Of a stretch of 64,000 nucleotides of DNA, positions 23,972 through 34,300 are shown piece by piece (within the stretch, counting starts at the first letter, position 1; each line of letters opens with the position of its first letter). Source of the stretch: Trichobilharzia regenti (lineage: Eukaryota > Platyhelminthes > Trematoda > Strigeidida > Schistosomatidae); assembly GCA_944472135.2 (NCBI GenBank), contig OX235270.1, positions 58,409,267 to 58,473,266 on the forward strand, given 5' to 3'. The position numbers were made by a program, and so were the translations under genes. A model generated the notes under the pieces. The model was not told the DNA's origin, searched no databases, and worked only from the letters and a program-made list of their open reading frames with translations.

Positions 23972-24056
23972 TCCCAGGTTTTCCAGTGGTTCTCTAACTG
24001 ATGTCAGCTCATGATTAAATCCTCCATGCAATCAAACACGGTTTTGTTTTACACGT

Positions 24057-25103
24057 GTGCAAGAGGTGCATACAGAAGTGAACTATGAACCGGTGAGCAA
24101 GTTCAGTGATAAGCTAAATGTAAACTCCAGGTCTGACTCCGAATTGTGTGACGATAACGGTGTTGTGAAGAAGTCTGTAGTTGCAACTGGTAAGCCGTTG
24201 TTGAATAGAGTGTCACAGAATAGAGTTACTGCTTCAGAGTCCAGTTCTGACTCCAAAAGTTTACAAAGTATAACTAGTCAGAGTGAAGATATAAAACCCT
24301 TAATTATTTGTGAGGAGGAACCAAAATTGTCTACTTCTGTTATTAAAGAGTTTGAAAATGATGAACTTGACGGTAAATTGAATATTTGTGATAATGATCA
24401 TGATACTTCACAGTTGTCTTTGGTTGATCATGATGAGATGAGGGATATGCCTACTACTGCTAAGTTAAATAAAGGTTCTGTACAACTACAAGGTGAAGTA
24501 GAATTGAACGCAGATGCAGTTCCAAAAGGTGTGCATACTTGTGAGACAGTCAGTGTAATTGATCAGCGTGTAGCCCACCTATCATCAGATGATAGTGCTA
24601 AACCCGAACTAGTAGTGAAAGACAGCAGTGGTGGTAATCTTGCAGTTGGACAACTATCTGAAAGCCGAAAAAGAACTGCTTCTGATCCACCGCTAAGTTC
24701 ATCACCTTGTGTCACTCAGTCGTCGTTAGTGTTGTCATCCACAATGAAACAGTCGCCCATCAACTCAAGTATCTTCTGCAATGACTATGATAGTACTGGT
24801 GTATTTGAAAGGACGAAAGATATTGCTCAGTTTAGTGAGAATAAGCCAAGTGTAAACGAAAGAGTAATTGTTAAATTGACTTGCATGAATAAAGGCATTT
24901 CTTGTTTCAAGTTACTAATTGAATGCTATTATCTTTGGTGTAAATTTCTGTGTGCCTACGCTTGGTTGACCAGATACGTCGTGTGTTTGTTAGTCATCTA
25001 TATTCTACGATACAATGACATGAGCGTGTTACCGTTCAGATTTGAGGATATAGCTGATAGAAGGAAGTCAGCAGATGAACTCTTCGACGATTTTCCAACC
25101 TAG
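24057..25103 (+). CDS. Second part of the gag-only element's frame, Ser/Asp-rich with a membrane segment
   Basis: A frame of 348 codons (GTG at 24,057; the frame is open upstream to the insertion) that continues the gag-like frame in phase once the inserted repeat is discounted. It is rich in Ser, Asp, Glu and Val without a recognised domain until residues ~275-320. There a Cys- and aromatic-rich hydrophobic run (ISCFKLLIECYYLWCKFLCA and then VVCLLVIYIL) could span a membrane, followed by a charged tail ending DELFDDFPT. I do not recognise it. A C-terminal membrane segment on a gag-type protein is unusual. Confidence 0.55.
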   Translation: MQEVHTEVNYEPVSKFSDKLNVNSRSDSELCDDNGVVKKSVVATGKPLLNRVSQNRVTASESSSDSKSLQSITSQSEDIKPLIICEEEPKLSTSVIKEFENDELDGKLNICDNDHDTSQLSLVDHDEMRDMPTTAKLNKGSVQLQGEVELNADAVPKGVHTCETVSVIDQRVAHLSSDDSAKPELVVKDSSGGNLAVGQLSESRKRTASDPPLSSSPCVTQSSLVLSSTMKQSPINSSIFCNDYDSTGVFERTKDIAQFSENKPSVNERVIVKLTCMNKGISCFKLLIECYYLWCKFLCAYAWLTRYVVCLLVIYILRYNDMSVLPFRFEDIADRRKSADELFDDFPT

Positions 25104-25107
25104 AGCG

Positions 25108-25560
25108 TCAACCTGAGAAGGGTTGTAGGCGTACTGCTGTAAGTCCTACAATTCTCCAAAGGGTAGCGCATCAATGAGCAGTGCAGTGTGCTTGGTGTGT
25201 GATTTTGTACATATGTTCATATTGCATATACTGAATTGATATGATCTGTCATCTAGCTGTTGGTAATTCTGTTTGTGTCCGGACGACTTCCACTTGGATC
25301 ATCAACCTGAGAAGGAATGTAGGCGTACTGCTGTAAGTCCTACAGTTCTTCAAGGGTAGTTTGTCATGCCGGAATCCACTTTTTTGATGTATTGATTGTA
25401 CATATGTTTGTGTTAAATAGTTGTGTGAGTTCCAATTATCGTAATTGTTGGTTAATATTGTTTGTGTCCGGACATTCCACAAATTACAATCGTCAACCTG
25501 AGAAGGGTTGTAGACCTACAGGTGTAAGTCCTGCAATTCTTCAAAGGAATTCCATGAAGA
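25108..25560 (+). repeat. Three tandem copies of a ~190-bp unit
   Basis: TCAACCTGAGAAGG followed by GTAGGCGTACTGCTGTAAGT-type sequence starts at 25,108, 25,302 and 25,493 (spacings 194 and 191 bp). Units 1 and 2 share GATTGTACATATGTT-like middles, and TTTGTGTCCGGAC precedes units 2 and 3. The block begins 5 bp after the stop codon of the frame ending at 25,103. It may be a structured 3' untranslated region of the element. Confidence 0.8.
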
Positions 25561-26253
25561 CATGATCGGCGAAGTTGTTTGTACTATTTGTATATACGTG
25601 TGGTGTGTCATATCAATTGGTGTATTTTGGATTCATTGTGTTTACTCGTTGTTTTCGTATCTTGTTGTTATTGCGTAATTTTGTTAAAATTTTCGTCGTG
25701 ATAACTTCTGAAGTTGTTTCGAGTCTTCTACATCCATGAATGAATTGATTGATGTTAAGGACAGCAGATGGGTCGTATACGCCGGGGAGGCTAGGCTATT
25801 GCTGAGAATGAAATGCACACGGAGATAATTGTTAGCTGCGGTCCGACACGCCGGGGAGAAAGAGTGTAAACGGCTGAGGCTCGCATGCGTCACCGCTACT
25901 AGAACTGAGGCAGAATGAGTGACAAGCGATTTCATTGGTAATTGGTAGTGAGTAGATACGAGGATGTGCGTAGAGTATCGTGAGGTGGTGCTATGGTCAC
26001 TATGCATTCTGCAAGAGTCATTCTAGCAAATGGCGATTGTGTTGCAAGATGTCAAGAGGAGGTCACTGTCTGGAGGCGCAGGTCGTCAGCGATGTGTGAG
26101 ATTGTGCTGTAAGTATGCTTGTGTTGTGTTGGCCTTTCTGTTTGTTTTCCATTTCAGCTCTGTCCGTGTGACCCAGGTTCTCGCAATGGCATCCAAGTCA
26201 ACATGTATTGGTCGTGAAGGAAAAAAGGGTTGGATCCCTTTTTTGCCGGAGAG
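25561..26253 (+). other. Non-coding 3' region of the gag-only LTR element
   Basis: I see no domain in any frame. Near the 3' LTR is GAAGGAAAAAAGGG (26,215-26,228), a possible polypurine tract. It overlaps a hairpin whose stem is AAAAAAGGG/CCCTTTTTT. GCCGGAGAG abuts the LTR. Confidence 0.5.
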
Positions 26254-26625
26254 TGTCAATGGAGTTGAAGATTGAACGATCAATTCTTGGTTGTTTGCTT
26301 AAAATCAACTTCCCCAATTTTCGCGGAGGCATCAATACGACAGTCATCGTCTCATCGGTCGCTGTTCAGAGAGAAGTCAGGAGACAACCGTCAGAAGTAA
26401 TCTTGTGATTTATTATTGTAATATTTGTTCATAGACCTTAGTTTTAAAGCTTAGTTTTAAAGTTGGCCATATGTTGGTTTTACAATAAAGAATTCTCGAG
26501 TGGCCAATCGGTCTTTTGGTTTTTTCGTCCGTTATAACTAAGCGTTTCTGAAAAACTGCAAGGAACAGCGTGGGTTCGAGCGTAGCGAGAGCTGGGCATT
26601 AACGGTTTATGAGACGTGGCTGACA
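26254..26625 (+). repeat. 3' LTR of the gag-only element
   Basis: 372 bp, TGTCAATGGAG to GTGGCTGACA, nearly identical to the 5' LTR. The near-identity of the pair implies a fairly recent insertion into the older CR1 LINE. Confidence 0.88.
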
Positions 26626-26630
26626 CCACT

Positions 26631-29221
26631 GGTGCTGGCTCCCTCCCTGCATGAAAACAGGAACGGTCTAGTGCACCCGTATCCAATAAGCACACTAGAC
26701 ACTTGCACAAGTATAGGTCAAATAAAGAATCCTAGCATTTATCCGACCTACAATACGATCATAAGCTCCTATGTGGGGACTTTAACTTACCTGAAATCAA
26801 CTGGGGTATACCCACAGGCCCAACTAAATTTGATAAGTTCTTAAGCACACTGGATATACTTGGCTGGAAACAAACTTTCACTACTCTCACAAGAGGTAAT
26901 GACGTACTAGACTTAATCTTCTGCCACAATATAAGTCCCCTTTCAACCCTAGTAGGTTCTGAGTTTCCAGGGAACGACCACAAAACAGTGACGTGTGCAC
27001 CGCTACTTCCGCTGAGTAGCAATTCAGCTCATACCTCCACTTCAGAACAAGTAATATATAGGAACTATAGTAATGCAAACTGGGCCTTAGTAGAATCAAT
27101 GCTAAAATCCTCCGGATGGGATGAATACTTCACTACTGATGACTCCTCGAGAGCTCTGAGCACCTTCTACCATAATCCAAACACATGCTTAGATGTTGTC
27201 ATTCCACTCCAAACACTAAATGTTTCCCGACACAGAAAGTCATTCAAAAAACCAAAGGATCATACGAAACTGAAGAGACTCTCAACAAGTTACTTCAAAC
27301 ACCACGACTTTGGCACTCTAGGTCTAATACTTAACACCCTTAGCTCCATCTCACAAGCTCGAGATTTCCGTATGAGAAACGAAGAACGCATCTCAGTAAC
27401 CAGTCCTGCTAGAGCGTATGCACTCACAGAAATCTTAAGGAAGCGAATGAATCGCAAAAATCACAGCATTTCTCTCCTCATAGACAAAGGTAGGCTATGC
27501 ACTAACTCTGCAGATATATGTGAACTATTCAACAAAACGTTTGCAGGTAACTACCTTAAGCCCTCAGTCCAGCTACTCGATATACACCCTGGTACTAATA
27601 TGGCACAAACTCCACTCCACACACACCAAACCAAATTAGTACTGTTCAATTCACCTATGCTAATATTAACCAAACTATAAGAACCCTCAAAAGTTCAAAA
27701 GGTTTCGGTACCGACGGTATATCATCTTATTTCTATAAATATGGTGGCCCTGACATTCCCTTACTGATGCTTAAAATATTCACAATGTCCCTAGAAACTC
27801 AAACTTACCCTGACATATGGAAGACAATATTCATTATGCCTAAACACAAATCTGGCTCGAAAACTGAAGTCAGTAACTACCGGTCGATCAATATCAAACC
27901 TATAGCATCTAGAATCATGGAGAGACAAGTTAAAGATAACTTAATCAAACATATGCTTAGCTGCAATATTATAAGTCCGAACCAACATGGATTCCTGAAA
28001 TCCAGATCATGTTTAACATGTCACCTAGACTTCTTCAATTTTGTAACCAGCAGTCGTGACAGACGGCAACTAGTACTTGTCATCTACTTTGACATTTCTA
28101 AAGCATTTGACCGTGTTGACCATTTACTGCTAATACATAAGCTGAACTCCTTAGGAATACGTGACCCATTATTAGGATGGCTTAAATCATTCCTTAACAA
28201 TAGGTCCCAAATAGTTAAACTCGGGTCTGCAACCTCCAAACCTAGCCCTATCACTTCTGGTGTAGTACAAGGTAGTGTCATTGGACCCCTCCTATTTACA
28301 CTATACATCAATGACATATGCGCTTGCTTCACGCACGGGAAACCATTCATCTTTGCAGATGACCTAAAAGTAGTTTATACATTCCAATGTGATGACTTAG
28401 GGTACTTCGAGAATGTAGTTCAGAAGGAATTAGATATAGTGACTGCTTGGTCGTCCTTATGGAATCTCCAATTTAATCTGAACAAATGTGGCTGGATCTG
28501 CTTCGGCGCACCCTCAATTGACCTGAAATTAACGCTTCAATCTGCTAACCTAACGAAACTCCGAAGTGTCGTTGATTTAGGCCTGAGGTACTCCAGTGAC
28601 TTGACATTATCCGAGCAAGTAGCATCACAGACTCGAAAATCGAGGATGCTCTTAGGATGCATACTCAGGCACCTTCACGACAATGAAGCCAAGCTAATTC
28701 TGTACAAAACATGTGTCAGACCACTACTAGAATACTGTCCATTTATTATAAGCATCACTCGCACACGTGACAAGCTAAGGATGGAAAATATCCAACGATA
28801 TTTTACCCCAAAACTACTTGGCTACGATTGTAAGAAAGACTACGTCTCACGCTGCATGATACTAAAACTTGACCCACTTTGGACAAGATGACTTATCACA
28901 AGCCTAATATTCTTCTTTAAGATCCTTCACAAAATATCATCCTTAGGTAACAGGGACATACAATTTGCACAGGAAGGCACTTACTATCTGCGTAACCAAA
29001 CTGGTACAGTGACAACTCATTCTTTTAAGTCGACACTCCATGAGAACTCCTTCACAGTCATGTATTCTAAAATATGTAATAGCCTGCCACTAGATGTCAG
29101 AACTTGCTCTTCGGTGACAAGCTTCAAACGATCTCTGTACAGACTGTTTTACTGTACTGATTATATTAATAAACTATTTATTCCTAGAACGAGTCAACCA
29201 TTAGTCTACTACAACACCTAA
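26631..29221 (+). pseudogene. CR1 LINE ORF2 (3' half of a split copy)
   Basis: The endonuclease C-terminus appears at about 26,770-27,000 (CGDFNLPEINWGIPTGPTKF and FPGNDHKTV). A pre-RT block (26,988-27,680) follows. The long RT piece (27,767-28,891) has FIMPKHKSGSKTEVSNYRS, VIYFDISKAFDRVDHLLLI (motif A), VVQGSVIGPLLFTLYINDI (motif B) and FIFADDLKVVYTF (active site). The thumb motif is LYKTCVRPLLEYCPF. The C-terminal motif is at 29,009-29,221 (CNSLPLDVRTCSSVTSFKRS). A frame change at about 27,680 and a stop at 28,890 break it. Most of the endonuclease N-terminus is missing at the LTR insertion point. Confidence 0.85.
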
Positions 29222-30539
29222 AAACGCACTTCAATACCCTTAGCAATCTAAAAACTATAATTATACTAGTAGCATGGATGCATAAAGACTAGTACGGAAC
29301 ATACTGTAACAGTTTACCCCTAGAAATAGGACCTGTCACTCCATTGTAACTTTCAAACGCTTGCTACATAAACTGTTTTATCCCAATGGCTATCCCGGCC
29401 AGAACTCATCACTTATTTAAGCCATTAGAACACTAAAACGCTCAGACTCATTAATACACATTATGACACTAAATAAACTCTGAAACTTTGCATAAATACG
29501 TGAAAACACAACTACAATATAGGTAAATGTTTACTAAAGTATAATATACAATCGACATAAACATTTATATATGCATATAACATTAATGTCCTCTTCATGT
29601 TCACATACTTTCTCTTTCTAGTATTCTGCTGCTGCACATAACCTTGTTTGTATCTCCTGGTCGAGGTCGAACAACCCTGGATCTAAACTGAAATGAAGAC
29701 GGATTCCAAACCATTAAACTCATAACCACTCAAATTCCATGAATGATCCAATTCTACCATTTGAAGACGCTGCCGAACATGCTGTAAATGAGTAATCATG
29801 ATCTGAAATAAAGAAGCAACTAAATTTCAAGCAGTTTCTCAAAATTTAACTCAACCTACGTGTACAGTCTGTCATGCAGACACAAATGACGCCAAAGAAG
29901 ATTTCTGGATTCGACCTCGAAACCAAATGATGCAGTTAAAAAACACCAACGTGACCTTATCTGGTTTTTGCATCCACGATCAAATTTCTTTCCCGTTATG
30001 AAACTACAATAAGACTGCTGAAAAAATGGAATAAATATATCACTGATCTCAAAATAATACACCAATATACTTTAAGCCAAGGGCGCCGTTCACAACAAAG
30101 TTATATAGGAGAATTTACTTCAAGCTTTTTTTTCCCAGATATTTGTATAACACTCATCTGATGTCTGGTTTTTTGTTAATTCGAAGACAATATTTCTATA
30201 TCTCTTTATGTGTTACACAGGCAGGCTTTTTCGCAGACTGTTCCCGACTGACTCTAATGTCAGAGAGAACAACGAAGCTGTAACTTCACCATACATCACA
30301 ATATGTGTGATTTATATAATAACTTATCCATGCCTGTACATTTGGTATGTTCCTGCATAAAGAGTAATGAATATATGTTATTTTAGTAGATGGATGGTAT
30401 AAATCTCCGAAAATGTGGCTATCCGGAATGCATATACCAAGAACACAATATCTTTTCACCAAAAGTCCCTGAGTTAACACCAATCTGTTTCAGGTCAGTG
30501 AGTCACAAACTGTCTAGTCAACACAAGATGCGAAGTGAC
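29222..30539. other. CR1 3' tail then unrecognised DNA
   Basis: 29,330-29,440 echoes the CR1 C-terminus a second time (TCCATTGTAACTTTCAAACG, then a TTATCCCAATGGCTATCCCG stretch), possibly a duplicated 3' end. From about 29,500 to 30,540 I see no gene or clear repeat. Confidence 0.4.
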
Positions 30540-31325
30540 ATCTAAAGTACAAATCTGGTGTTTATCGGTGCAGCGTTGGATGTCTTCAACTGTTATCCTG
30601 AATTCGCAGCTTCGATCTTCCTTGGCAAAAGTTCTACATGAGACGATTCTTGTTTTAGACTTTGGCATCGACGACAGTAATCTTGACCTAACCTTTGAAT
30701 CAAACTTGGGGAAACTAGTCAAAGGTAACTCAGTCGCAAATCTCCATATCAAACACCTTGGAAATTTGGCTTTCTCCGAACAATCCCATTATAATAGACA
30801 TAAAACGGTTGCCCTTAGATTGCATAATTGCGATTTCTTTCTTTATGGATCAAGGGTTTCCTTGTACAAGGTATGCCTCTGACCCATTCTAGAATACTGC
30901 CCTTTTATTCTTAGAAGATTCTGATAGAAAGTCAAGCTTATGTTATAGGGAATGTAAGGGCAAATTTCTTTGAGAGCTCTTGGCCCAGAATGTGGTTTCG
31001 ATTACGCTAGGTATTACAATAGACCCAAAAAATAGAGGCACTCTGGAAAAGACGTCTTGAGCTAACTCATCTTCCCATGCAATCCTTCAGGGCAATAACT
31101 AAATCCAACTGTCACCAGTTACAATCCTACAAATCACCACAACCTGGCTGATACAGAGCGTTGTCAGACTTTCATATGCTCCAACTTCTTTTTAAATGAG
31201 TCTTCAGTAGTTTATAATAGGTTACTAGCTAATGTGAGTGACGCGAACACGCTTCCAGTGTCCACCTCATTCAACCGACTCCTCGAAGATGACAATGCTG
31301 TACTACGTCCGGCTCCTACACCTTA
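30540..31325 (+). pseudogene. Heavily decayed CR1 LINE fragment
   Basis: The frame at 30,535-30,882 reads into VSLYKVCL, and the bases that follow give PILEYCPFILRRF, the CR1 thumb motif. NRLLANVSDANTLPVSTSFN then appears at about 31,210-31,270 in the position of the CR1 C-terminal motif. Many stops are present. It is a relic, diverged from the 27-kb copy. Confidence 0.55.
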
Positions 31326-34300
31326 ATTTTCACCCCACAGAGATAAATTTGGTTCATTTCACGTGTCAGTAACAACAAGCCTCATTTATAAGTGTTAGTA
31401 TTATTGCAAGAACATGGTAAACATATCTACACAGGGCATAAGTATTAATTCATACGTGTAATACAAATGTTAGCATAACAGAAATAGTTGGTTTATTAAT
31501 AGGAATCATGCTTTCTCTGTAATATTTATATTTTTGAGTTTACGAATCACTCCTCGGAGACTCTCTGTGCTTATTTCCTTGTCGTGCTTTGTCTTCTTCT
31601 TATCACACCATTTCAGCCCCTATGACCTCCTGAATAATGATACTTGGTGAGTTTAAGTAAAAATTTGATATCTACGAGCATCCCTGGCGCAATATCTTAC
31701 ATCAGCTTTGCGGAATACCCAGCGCTTCTCTTGCTACGAATCTTAGTTGGTGATTTGGGACTGTTATCTTTATACCATTAAACGAATCCCAGTCAACACA
31801 TATGCAGCTCCAATAAAGCATATGATTTATGTGGTAAAATCATCACACTGATTCGTGTGATGATTATTTCTATACCCTGGATTCTACACTTGCCATTTTA
31901 TATGGATTAGGTCGCCATTATTCTGGTTCCTAGCTGCATATGGATTGAAAGTTACCTGATCTTGTTTACTGTTAATGTAATGGTACTTTTTAGTACATTT
32001 AATCGAACACTTGCTGCTGTGACGAGTCGATGGCAATTAATATTGCTGATTGATTGCCACTTGATTGGCAAACTGTTGTATGATAATTAAAATGCTATAT
32101 ATATTAGAGTAGAACCAGAGATGAGGATCTAATTGAAAAGTAAATATTTCTTCGCTCAATCTTTCTGTTTTCTAATATTGCTGAAACGTTTTCGTCTGTA
32201 AACCTATTAACGTTTCACAGAGCACCTTAATCACTTTGTGAATAACCTACCATACCTATCAGCGGTAATTCAACCTTCAATTGTGACGTGCATTTTGGTT
32301 AAATTTGATCAGTGACGACGTGAGCCTTGTTTCAAGTGACCTATATGGTGTCCTGGACCATATACTGAGAACAACGAAATATTTCTACAAACTGCTGGTC
32401 AGCGGAAGTTAAAGAGAACTACTGTGGCGGTCGTAAGTATTATAAAGTAAATATATTCTCGTGAAGCAATCCATCAGTCGTGACAATGAGGAATCGCGAG
32501 TTACAGACAAGCAAACATGTGCTTCCAGCAAACATTTGGCAAACTGTACCCATGGGAAGAGATGTTATTTTGCACTTTTAAAATTTTTGCAAATTTATGC
32601 CCGCGCTCTTCATTCCCTGTCCACTGTAGTCACCTAAATTCAAGCTTCATCGTATTCATTTTTAGCTACAGGTAAACACTACTCAAATTCCATCCGCTTG
32701 GCGATTATATTTGTAGCACACTCTCTATGAACTGAGCCCTATGAGCGCCGGTACCTTAGTTCTACCACTTGCCAGTTTGAACATCGCACACAAGGGGAAT
32801 TTGACCGCATGAATGACTTTGAAACTTTCAGTGAGCAAGTTGGTGAAACCAGTTAAACAGCATTAAAGTTATGGCTAAAATGCGCTCAACAAAGTGGTGT
32901 GATAATAAATGAGATATCTAATAGGTCTTAGGTCAGGTTTGGGGAGGATCAGGTTAAGGTCCAGGCTAAGGACAGGATAGAGTTGGGTTATCCTAGTAAG
33001 GGGGTATTAGTGTTGATTCCGGTTAGATTAGAGTTAGTTTAAGGACAGCTTTGCGTCTCGTTAAAGAAGGACGAAGGTTAGTGTCAGTGTTAGAATACGT
33101 ACAGAATATATTTTAGTTTCTCTACTGACAAGTCAATGCAAACTGTTTATTTTTATCACACGAAAAAGAAACGCATCCTGTGTAACGCTCTGCTCTTTTT
33201 ATTTTCATTGTCTTAATATAAATATATGTTTTATAAGTATAAATCGCTTTCTTTATGGATAGGCTGTCAGCATACTTAATTTCTTATTAGCACCAGTGAG
33301 ATGAACAACTAACAGTGATGCTTGTGACGACCAGCTCGCCATTAGAGTTGCTTTAATTTCAGACTCAGTTTGGCTGTTTGGTGAGGTTTGCATGTCCCAG
33401 GAGTATTTTATTCGACCTTTCGTGTAACACCGTAAAAACTATTACAGCAGGGGAAAGAAAGATATTTCAGCGAATTTGTCTGCCAAATTCAGTGAATTTT
33501 CTTGATTCTGCAGAAGTGTCAAGGATATATACAACGTTTCCGATAGGTGATAACTTCACGCAACTTCAGTTATCGGTTGGTTATCATCTTCAGCGAACCT
33601 TATTTCAGCATAAAATTTCCAGCGGCTGGTACAACCGTGCTGAGGACAACAGAGTAATACAGCATGTCAGCAACTATGTATTATCTATTATTCACTGGAA
33701 AATGGGAAAGCAGGCATCACGTTATATAGGCCTCATGCTTTTAGCCCAGATATAATAAGTAACCATACACTTTCAGAACAAATCTTGAGTTCAGCTGGAA
33801 TAAAGTAGTTGACCCCATCAGTATTGCAGGACTACACCAGTGAAATTAAGCAAACATTAGCTTTGCGAAATTAAGTAGTAAATTTTCCTGATGTGGTTGA
33901 ATTACTAATAGCCGCTTAGCTGAGCTAATCATAGATTTGTTGTGATAATAATACCTGTTGTTACTGTCATCTATATAACCACTGTGATCATGAACACTGT
34001 TGTCATCGCTGTTAATATTGTTATTATTTGTCATAAGGTCCTTATTGTTAGTGTTAACGTGTTCTGAAGCTTCAATGGATCTACTAGATTTGAGCTAGAT
34101 ATATATATTCTGAAGTCTCTTAAGTGAACGCCAATGAAGTAGTTATTTAAAAGTTGTTTTTTATAATTTGTTCAGACTATACATGCACTATCCAACTTAA
34201 CGGTTCTTTTCTTAAGCCTTTTCAGACTGTTTTGGAGAAATATATATGTACATGTGCCTGCAGACAGAACGTATTAAGAATATGAAAAGATTACTTATGA

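Larger units (their letters stand above)
23011..24045. mobile_element. Palindromic SM-alpha-like hammerhead repeat with target duplication
   Basis: An insertion of about 1,009 bp is bounded on each side by the 13-mer CAAACACGGTTTT (23,011-23,023 and 24,033-24,045). A few end bases could be shared with the insert. It is an inverted repeat with arms of about 500 bp (left ends 23,539, right starts 23,547) around the 7-nt loop TCCCAAA. Each arm contains, in its own 5'-3' sense, a hammerhead 3' half, a tail, a linker, a tRNA-like block, a full hammerhead and the tail again. The hammerhead-to-hammerhead period is 400 bp. This matches the known schistosome SM-alpha type (Pol III promoter plus hammerhead) and the general plan of animal retrozymes. 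Confidence 0.88.
21609..26625 (+). mobile_element. Non-autonomous LTR retrotransposon with BEL/Pao-like gag and no pol
   Basis: Two 372-bp direct repeats (21,609-21,980 and 26,254-26,625) both start TGTCAATG and end GGCTGACA. They enclose 4.3 kb. Flanks TCACT (21,604-21,608) and CCACT (26,626-26,630) look like a 5-bp target duplication with one mismatch. The interior has a gag-like frame split by a 1-kb hammerhead palindrome, a tandem repeat block at 25.1-25.56 kb and a purine run with a hairpin (26,215-26,245) near the 3' LTR. I see no protease, RT, RNase H or integrase motif in any frame, so it must depend on enzymes in trans. It sits inside a CR1 LINE. Confidence 0.85.
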
